DNA of 26,823 nt from Lentisphaeria bacterium (GTDB taxonomy: Bacteria > Verrucomicrobiota > Lentisphaeria > Victivallales > UBA1829): assembly GCA_019408975.1 (NCBI GenBank), contig DXVA01000007.1:1-26823 (forward strand), written 5' to 3'. This document shows positions 21,433-26,823 of this stretch, one piece after another. Below the pieces are notes generated by a model that had not been told where the DNA came from, made no database searches, and worked only from the letters and a program-made list of their open reading frames with translations. A program made the translations under genes and the position numbers. Each line of letters opens with the position of its first letter. The first letter of the stretch is position 1.

Positions 21433-23844
21433 TCAAAAACCGAGTTCCGGCTGGGAAATTCCCCAGTTTTCATCCTCTCGTTCTTCGTGATTACTCTCCG
21501 GCGCAGGCGCAGCCGCGGGCGGTGCTCCCGCCGTCTCCTTTTTCGCAGTTTTCTTCGGAGCTTTCTTTTCCGCAGCCGGTTCTCTGCCTGATTCTTTCTG
21601 CTCCGCCTCCGTTTCTTCGGGGGGAAGCTCCGTCATCGGTTCTTCTTCCGGCGGAACACTGAGCAGCTCGTTTTCACCATCGTCCTCGGAACCGTCCAGA
21701 TACTGCAGGAACGTGATTTTCAGAAGTTTCCGGGGAAACAGGAGCATGCCTCCGGCACGGGCGGAACGCAACGGCGCATCGGAAAGATTGACCGTCTGGA
21801 CTTTCCTCGCTTTGATCGGCGTATCGATCCGGCATTCATAAAGAGCATTCGGGCGCGGCGTAATCAGCTCAAGACGGCATCCGTCGGGACAGATCCGGTA
21901 TTCCTTGTCCTTGATGAATTTATCTATCGAACACCGCTTGTAATAGACTTTGCCTGTCTTGGTATCGGAATACACAACGCCGAAAACCGTGGTTTTATCG
22001 TATTTCCGGAACTCATAGAGACGGTCGATGAAAATCTTCTCCGGAATGTCGATGACCTTGTAAACGCCCTTGCGCTCCACACAGAGCAGATGGTCGAACT
22101 CGTTGCAGACCACCACATCGTCGCTTTTGACATTGGTTCCGATGTAGCACCCGCCTTTATCCCAGCCGACCCGGATATTATTCAGCGCAACGGCGCTCTT
22201 GTCGATCTTTTCGAACCCGTCCAGCTTAATCTCGGTGCGGCGCGGGAAAAACTTCCCGTATTTGTCAATGAGCCCCTGAAGGTACTTGATCGTATAGGCT
22301 TTGATCCGTTTCAGATTCTTTTCCGCTTCATTCAAAGTTTTCTGAAGCAGCTCGATCTGTTCCCGGTTTTCATTGATCTCGAATGCGGAAATGCGGCGGA
22401 TCGGGATTTCAAGCAGTTTTTCGATCTCGCTGTCCGGCACTTCGCCGCGGGAAAGCTGTTCGAGGCGCGCCATGAAATCCGCGGACATCGGCATGATATG
22501 CGGGCCGTTTACGATGTTTTCGTGAAGCTTCTCGACAATCGGGAACCACTCTTTCAACATCAGTTCCCGTGTCTTGCACTTCTCGATCCTTTTATAGATG
22601 CCTTCCTCAATGAAGATCTGGGCAAGCGTCCTCGCCAGAATTTTATCAAGGCACTTCCCCGCTTCGATCTGAAGCTCGTACTTCAAATACATCACGAGCT
22701 TGTCGGTATTGCGCCGCAGGATGTCGCTGATCGTCATGCGCACCGGACGGTTGTCCATGATGACCATAGGGTTGCACGACACGCTCATCTGGCAGTAGGT
22801 GTAGGCATACAAAGCATTCAATGCTTTCTTCGGATCATAACCGCGCAGGGGCGTCAGCTGGATGTCGATCTTTTCCGCCGTGTAATCTTTGAACGAGGCA
22901 ATTTTGATTTTGTTTCGGTTGACCGCCGCCTCAATCGTATCCATCAGCTTGTTCGTATTGGTCGCGGCGGGAATTTCACGCACAATAAGGATACGCCCGT
23001 CGATTTCGATTTTTGCCCGGATCACAAGCTTGCCCATGCCGTCTTCATACTTCGAGACATCCATAATGCCCCCCTGCGGAAAATCGGGGTAAAGCGTGAA
23101 AGGTTCATCCTTGAGGATCGCGATCTGGGCTTGGAGAAGCTCGTTGAAATTGTGCGGCATGATGCGCGTATTGGTTCCTACGGCAATGCCGTCCGCTCCC
23201 ATCAGGAGCACAGTCGGGATTTTCGACGGCAGGCAGACCGGTTCCCGGTTGCGTCCGTCATAGGAATCGATGAACTCCGTGATATCCCTGTTGAACAGCA
23301 CATCTCTTGCAAGCGGCGTGAGACGGCACTCGATATAACGCGGCGCCGCGGCGGGGGACCCCGTGATGATATTGCCGAAGTTCCCCTGTTTCTCAATATA
23401 GGTTTCCTTATTGGCGAGATTGACCAGAGCATCCCCGATCGAAGCGTCGCCGTGAGGATGGTATTTCATGGTCTCGCCGATAATGTTGGCGACCTTATGA
23501 AAGGAACCATCGTCTTTTTCAAACAAAGCCCACAGAATACGGCGCTGGACGGGCTTGAGTCCATCGTCTACATCGGGAATTGCGCGATCCTTGATGACAT
23601 AGGAGGCGTATTCAATGAAATTCTGGTCCATCATCGCGCGCAGGCGCGAGTTGGAACCGGTCTGGACGGACGCGGATTCCACTCCTTCGGAGTCTTCCTC
23701 CTCGTCCTGCACAGCTTCTGCGTTCTCCGCCCGAGGCGCGGCATCTTCCGGCATTTCCGCTGCAATTTCCTCGTTTTCCACTGCCGGGGAGACGGTTTTC
23801 CGCGCCTTTGCCTTCTTCGTATTTTTTCTGCCTTTGGGAGCCAT
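21433..23844 (-). CDS. parC: DNA topoisomerase IV subunit A-like protein (ParC, PVC/Bacteroidetes type)
   Basis: Breakage-reunion subunit of a type IIA topoisomerase, for decatenation or supercoil control. The catalytic core starts near residue 70 with FIEYASYVIKDRAIPDVDDGLKPVQRR-type sequence (76-102). It continues through KYHPHGDASIGDAL (127-140) to catalytic Tyr170 in APRYIECRLTPLA. The usual QRRGGRG-like GyrA box is not visible in the C-terminal domain, which argues for topoisomerase IV over gyrase. The ~70-residue N-terminus is rich in Lys, Ala and Glu. The last ~65 residues are an acidic stretch, then a Lys/Ala tract (KKAPKKTAKK), then Pro/Ala. These extra tails make 803 residues. The start is 5 bp after parE, so the subunits are made together. 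Chlamydiae and Bacteroidetes carry a related second gyrase-like pair; a separate gyrA/gyrB is expected elsewhere. Confidence 0.9.
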   Translation of the reverse strand: MAPKGRKNTKKAKARKTVSPAVENEEIAAEMPEDAAPRAENAEAVQDEEEDSEGVESASVQTGSNSRLRAMMDQNFIEYASYVIKDRAIPDVDDGLKPVQRRILWALFEKDDGSFHKVANIIGETMKYHPHGDASIGDALVNLANKETYIEKQGNFGNIITGSPAAAPRYIECRLTPLARDVLFNRDITEFIDSYDGRNREPVCLPSKIPTVLLMGADGIAVGTNTRIMPHNFNELLQAQIAILKDEPFTLYPDFPQGGIMDVSKYEDGMGKLVIRAKIEIDGRILIVREIPAATNTNKLMDTIEAAVNRNKIKIASFKDYTAEKIDIQLTPLRGYDPKKALNALYAYTYCQMSVSCNPMVIMDNRPVRMTISDILRRNTDKLVMYLKYELQIEAGKCLDKILARTLAQIFIEEGIYKRIEKCKTRELMLKEWFPIVEKLHENIVNGPHIMPMSADFMARLEQLSRGEVPDSEIEKLLEIPIRRISAFEINENREQIELLQKTLNEAEKNLKRIKAYTIKYLQGLIDKYGKFFPRRTEIKLDGFEKIDKSAVALNNIRVGWDKGGCYIGTNVKSDDVVVCNEFDHLLCVERKGVYKVIDIPEKIFIDRLYEFRKYDKTTVFGVVYSDTKTGKVYYKRCSIDKFIKDKEYRICPDGCRLELITPRPNALYECRIDTPIKARKVQTVNLSDAPLRSARAGGMLLFPRKLLKITFLQYLDGSEDDGENELLSVPPEEEPMTELPPEETEAEQKESGREPAAEKKAPKKTAKKETAGAPPAAAPAPESNHEEREDENWGISQPELGF

Positions 23845-23849
23845 AATGA

Positions 23850-25682
23850 TTACACCAGATTATTGACAATGTGTTCCCAGCGTTCGGGATTATTGTCGCC
23901 CATATAGAATTTGAGCATTTCACTGATTCCCTTGGAATGCTCGATCGTGACCTTCTCCAGCTTGATGTCGTCGCCGATGAACTGCCCGAACTCCTTCGGG
24001 GAGATTTCACCAAGACCTTTGAACCGTGTTATTTCCGCTCCTTTGCCGAGCTTCTTCGCCGTTTCGTCGCGTTCCTCCTCCGAGTAGCAGTAATGTGTCT
24101 CTTTCTTGTTCCGGACACGGAAAAGAGGCGTTTCAAGAATGTAGAGGTGCCCCGAAAGAACCAGCGGCTCGAAAAAGGTCAGGAAAAATGTAATCAGCAG
24201 ATTCCGGATGTGAAGCCCGTCCACGTCGGCGTCGGTTGCGATAATGACCTTCGCATAACGCAGATTGTCGATATCCTCCTCAATATCCAGAGTATGCACG
24301 ATATAGAAAAACTCTTCGTTCGTGTAAACCGTGTCCAGCTTCAGGCCGTAGCAGTTCAGAGGCTTGCCGCGGAGCGCGAAGACTGCCTGATACATGGGAT
24401 TGCGGCTCTGTTCCAGTGAACCGCCTGCCGAGTCGCCCTCAGTCAGGAAGATCATGGTCTGGTCGGCAAATTTGGAACGGTCGCCGAAGTGATGCTTGCA
24501 GTCTTTCAGCTTGCTGTTGCGCAGACTCATGCGTTTGGACATTTCGCGCCCTTTTTTCTGGACGGCTGAAATCTCCTTGCGGAGTTCTTCATTGCGTTTG
24601 ACCTTTTCCAGCAGGAGATTTGCATCATCCGTGTGACGGTGCAGGTAGTCCACAACCGCCTGTTTCACGGTTCCGACGATCCATCCCTTGATATCCGTAT
24701 TGCCGAGTTTGTTCTTGGTCTGCGACTCGAACATGGGGTCCTGAAGCTTGATTGCGATGGACCCCACGATGCCGTCGCGCAGGTCGCGCCCGTCGTAATC
24801 CTTGCCGGAATATTCATTCACCGCACGGAGCACGCCTTCCTTGAACGCGGAAAGATGAGTCCCTCCGTCCGAAGTGAACTGCCCGTTGACGAAGGAATAA
24901 TACTTTTCACCGAAATCATTGGTATGGCAGAGCGAAAATTCCAGTGTCTTGTCCTTGTAATGAATGATCGGATACAGGCTTTCGCCGCCGACCTCATTGT
25001 TGACAAGATCCATCAGTCCGTTTCTGGAATAATAACGCTGGTTGTTGAAGTAAAGAGAAAGCCCGCTGTTAAGGAACGCATACATCCAGAGGCGGCGCTC
25101 CACATATTCCAGCTTGATGTTGTACTTCGGAAACAGCTTGCCGTCCGGGATGAACTTCACAAACGTGCCGTTGCGCTCCCCGGTTGCGCCGTCTTCCTCG
25201 TTGACCAGTTTCCCCTGAACGAAATCGGCGCGTTTGTATTTCCCGTCGCGATAGGAAACGGCGGTAAAGGATTCGGAAAGGGCATTGACCGCTTTCGTGC
25301 CCACGCCGTTGAGCCCGACGGAGAACTGGAACACATCCGTATTGTATTTCGCGCCGGTATTGATCTGGGAAACGCAGGCAACCAGTTTGCCGAGCGGAAT
25401 GCCGCGTCCGTAGTCGCGGACGGACAACTCATTCCCGTTGATTGAAATATCAATACGGCGTCCGTTGCCCATGATGTATTCGTCAACACTGTTGTCAATG
25501 ACTTCCTTCAGAAGCACATAAATGCCGTCGTCCGGGTGCGAACCGTCTCCCATGCGCCCGACATACATGCCGGGACGCAGCCGGATATGTTCAAGGGAAT
25601 CAAGGGTTTTGACCTTGCTCTCATCGTAAGCGCCCGCGGCGGAATTCTGAAGTAGATCCGTATCGTCTCTGTTATCCTGCAT
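23850..25682 (-). CDS. parE: DNA topoisomerase IV subunit B-like protein (ParE)
   Basis: ATPase subunit paired with the ParC-like protein. The GHKL ATPase domain shows EVIDNSVDE, DYGRGIP and the lid GLNGVGTKAVNALS. The transducer domain follows, then the TOPRIM domain with EGDSAGGS and DADVDGLHIR, which bind the catalytic magnesium. It ends near GLGEISPKEFGQFI. At 610 residues it is near ParE (630) and lacks the ~165-residue insert of enterobacterial GyrB. The frame is open from a TTG at 25691, but ATG 25682 is preferred: AGGA lies 10 bases upstream, and the TTG has only one base between itself and that site. A near-consensus promoter lies 30 bases upstream. Assignment to ParE rather than GyrB rests mainly on its partner. 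Confidence 0.9.
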   Translation of the reverse strand: MQDNRDDTDLLQNSAAGAYDESKVKTLDSLEHIRLRPGMYVGRMGDGSHPDDGIYVLLKEVIDNSVDEYIMGNGRRIDISINGNELSVRDYGRGIPLGKLVACVSQINTGAKYNTDVFQFSVGLNGVGTKAVNALSESFTAVSYRDGKYKRADFVQGKLVNEEDGATGERNGTFVKFIPDGKLFPKYNIKLEYVERRLWMYAFLNSGLSLYFNNQRYYSRNGLMDLVNNEVGGESLYPIIHYKDKTLEFSLCHTNDFGEKYYSFVNGQFTSDGGTHLSAFKEGVLRAVNEYSGKDYDGRDLRDGIVGSIAIKLQDPMFESQTKNKLGNTDIKGWIVGTVKQAVVDYLHRHTDDANLLLEKVKRNEELRKEISAVQKKGREMSKRMSLRNSKLKDCKHHFGDRSKFADQTMIFLTEGDSAGGSLEQSRNPMYQAVFALRGKPLNCYGLKLDTVYTNEEFFYIVHTLDIEEDIDNLRYAKVIIATDADVDGLHIRNLLITFFLTFFEPLVLSGHLYILETPLFRVRNKKETHYCYSEEERDETAKKLGKGAEITRFKGLGEISPKEFGQFIGDDIKLEKVTIEHSKGISEMLKFYMGDNNPERWEHIVNNLV

Positions 25683-25711
25683 AAGCTCCAAATCCTGATA
25701 TTCAACCTGAT

Positions 25712-25740
25712 AATATAACCCGTTTTCCCGCTTTTTTCAA
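25712..25740 (-). promoter_or_regulatory. Strong candidate promoter of parE-parC
   Basis: On the minus strand, TTGAAA (25740-25735) is followed after 17 bases by TATATT (25717-25712), each one mismatch from the sigma-70 consensus. Transcription would start near 25705, about 23 bases before the parE ATG. This is one of the two best promoter matches in the window. Confidence 0.75.
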
Positions 25741-25790
25741 ATCGGATATTTCTCAATCCGGGAAAGCCGCTTTTCGTGACAACAGGGACA

Positions 25791-25810
25791 CAGGCATCCG
25801 CAGATGCCTG
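25791..25810 (-). other. Stem-loop downstream of purT
   Basis: CAGGCATC (25791-25798) and GATGCCTG (25803-25810) form a perfect 8-bp stem with a CGCA tetraloop, 13 bases past the purT stop codon on the minus strand. No T run follows, so it may be a Rho-dependent or mRNA-stabilising hairpin rather than a standard terminator. Confidence 0.55.
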
Positions 25811-25822
25811 CAAAGCGGAAAA

Positions 25823-26823
25823 TTACAGTTCGATTTCAATCTTTCCGCGCATTTCCATGACCTTGGAAAGAGCCTCGTCCGTATCTTTCCCGCGCGCAAG
25901 CAGAACGCCGAGCCTGCGGTGTCCGTTGAGTTCCCCTTTGCCGAACAGGCGGATCGATGTATCGGGCATCGTCAGGGCGGCGTCCACGTTTTTGAACTTC
26001 ACGGACCGGGAAACACCGTCCGCGACAATCGCCTTGGACGCGCTCGGGCCGTGAAACGCGATGTTCGGGATCGGAAGCCCGAGAATCGCTCTTGCATGAA
26101 GCGCGAACTCGGAAAGGTCCTGCGAGATCAGCGTCACCATGCCGGTATCATGGGGGCGCGGACTGACTTCGCTGAAAATCACCTGATCGCCCTTGACGAA
26201 CATTTCGACACCGAAAATGCCGCGTCCCCCAAGACCGTCCGTGATTTTCTTCGCAATCTCCTGCGCCTTTGCCTTTGCCGCCGGAGTCATCGCCTGCGGC
26301 TGCCACGATTCCTGATAATCTCCATTGACCTGGTGATGCCCGATCGGTTCAAGGAAACTCGTCCCTCCGACATGACGCACCGTCAGAAGCGTAATCTCGT
26401 AATCGAAGTCTACGAATCCCTCCACGATCACCTTGCCCGCACCGGCGCGCCCCCCCTCCTGCGCGATTTTCCAGGAATTGTCGATGTCCGCTTCGGTTCT
26501 GATGACGCTCTGCCCGTGTCCGGAGGAGCTCATGATCGGCTTGACGACACATGGTATGCCGACCTCTTTCACGGCACTCCTGAATTCTTCATAGGTCGCG
26601 GCGAATTCATATCTGGAAGTCGGCAGCCCGAGTTCTTCGGCGGCGAGACGGCGGATTCCTTCCCGATTCATGGTAAGGAATGCGGCGTTGGCGGTCGGGA
26701 TGACATGATATCCTTCTTTTTCCAGCTTGAGCAGCTCGGGTGTTGCGATTGCTTCCACCTCGGGAACGATATAGTCCGGTTTTTCGAGTTCGACCACCCT
26801 GCGGAGTTCCTGCGGGTCCAGCA
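25823..26823 (-). CDS. purT: Formate-dependent phosphoribosylglycinamide formyltransferase (PurT), N-terminus outside the window
   Basis: ATP-grasp enzyme that formylates GAR with formate and ATP in purine synthesis. The reading frame is open to the window edge, beginning LDPQELRRVVELEKPDYIV, so the GTG at 26797 is an internal Val and not the start. About 332 of the family's ~392 residues are visible. Shared with E. coli PurT are PEVEAIAT, LTMNREGIRRLAAEELGLPTS, KPIMSSSGHGQS (the ATP-binding loop), GGRAGAGKVIVEGFVDFDYEITLLT, GDYQESWQPQ and EVSPRPHDTGMVTLISQDLSEFALH. The missing ~60 residues are the start of the preATP-grasp domain. The gene runs into its own hairpin before the parE promoter. 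Using formate directly frees the cell from formyl-tetrahydrofolate at this step. Confidence 0.95.
   Translation of the reverse strand, partial: LDPQELRRVVELEKPDYIVPEVEAIATPELLKLEKEGYHVIPTANAAFLTMNREGIRRLAAEELGLPTSRYEFAATYEEFRSAVKEVGIPCVVKPIMSSSGHGQSVIRTEADIDNSWKIAQEGGRAGAGKVIVEGFVDFDYEITLLTVRHVGGTSFLEPIGHHQVNGDYQESWQPQAMTPAAKAKAQEIAKKITDGLGGRGIFGVEMFVKGDQVIFSEVSPRPHDTGMVTLISQDLSEFALHARAILGLPIPNIAFHGPSASKAIVADGVSRSVKFKNVDAALTMPDTSIRLFGKGELNGHRRLGVLLARGKDTDEALSKVMEMRGKIEIEL

Noticed and set aside
22090..23907. Open frame of 605 codons on the plus strand, antisense to parC
   Set aside because: It lies wholly over a clearly coding parC and parE end, has no recognisable family or motif, and such long antisense frames arise from the codon bias of the real gene.
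23850..25682. Assignment of the topoisomerase pair as gyrase (gyrB-gyrA)
   Set aside because: No GyrA box is visible in the A subunit, the B subunit has ParE length, and the sequence style fits the second topoisomerase pair of PVC bacteria. Some doubt remains without the other pair for comparison.
26795..26797. GTG as start codon of purT
   Set aside because: The frame continues to the window edge with LDPQELRR, matching PurT just before the VVELEKP segment, so the gene is truncated by the window.

Overview
The window holds 19 protein-coding genes, almost edge to edge. No rRNA, tRNA, CRISPR array, insertion sequence or prophage could be recognised, and no gene-free stretch exceeds about 225 bp. 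It looks like core chromosome of a Gram-negative bacterium of the PVC group, most likely Lentisphaerota (Victivallis-like). That placement is inference from three things: tandem GspE/PilB ATPases with a GspF, a protein carrying the pilin-ectodomain motif that is amplified in Lentisphaerae and Planctomycetes, and a second type IIA topoisomerase of the kind seen in Chlamydiae and Bacteroidetes. A lipoprotein signal and GDP-mannose synthesis fit a two-membrane cell. Promoters are of ordinary sigma-70 type, with -35 boxes such as TTGAAA or TTGACA.

Left part (1-8767, all plus): leuA (leucine synthesis) lies 3 bp from a membrane-anchored D,D-carboxypeptidase. Then come a 2-Cys peroxiredoxin with its own promoter and hairpin, a heptamer tandem repeat, zwf with a clear terminator, and an apparent operon of HPr, trkA and trkH behind an extended -10 promoter. 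HPr beside the Trk potassium system suggests PTS-type control of potassium uptake.

Middle (8811-13992): a minus-strand gene encodes a single 666-residue protein that joins MurC (peptidoglycan) to IspD (isoprenoid precursor). This is the most unusual gene here. It is divergent from a cupin gene and a lipoprotein alkaline phosphatase, which ends in a strong terminator. Next is a gene for a zinc-ribbon membrane protein with a pilin-like outer domain.

Right part (13995-26823, all minus): a six-gene run gspE, gspE, gspF, manC, coaX, trpF reads leftward from a promoter near 21300. It mixes pilus or secretion assembly motors with GDP-mannose, coenzyme A and tryptophan genes. Upstream is parE-parC (topoisomerase IV) with a near-consensus promoter and an intrinsic terminator, then purT, cut by the window end.

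The main points for follow-up are the MurC-IspD fusion and its shortened MurC central domain, the zinc-ribbon/pilin hybrid, the HPr-Trk linkage, an Asp-to-Asn change in CoaX, a Gly/Lys-rich insert in GspF, and the TAACTCN heptamer array. I saw no complete new defence or mobile system.
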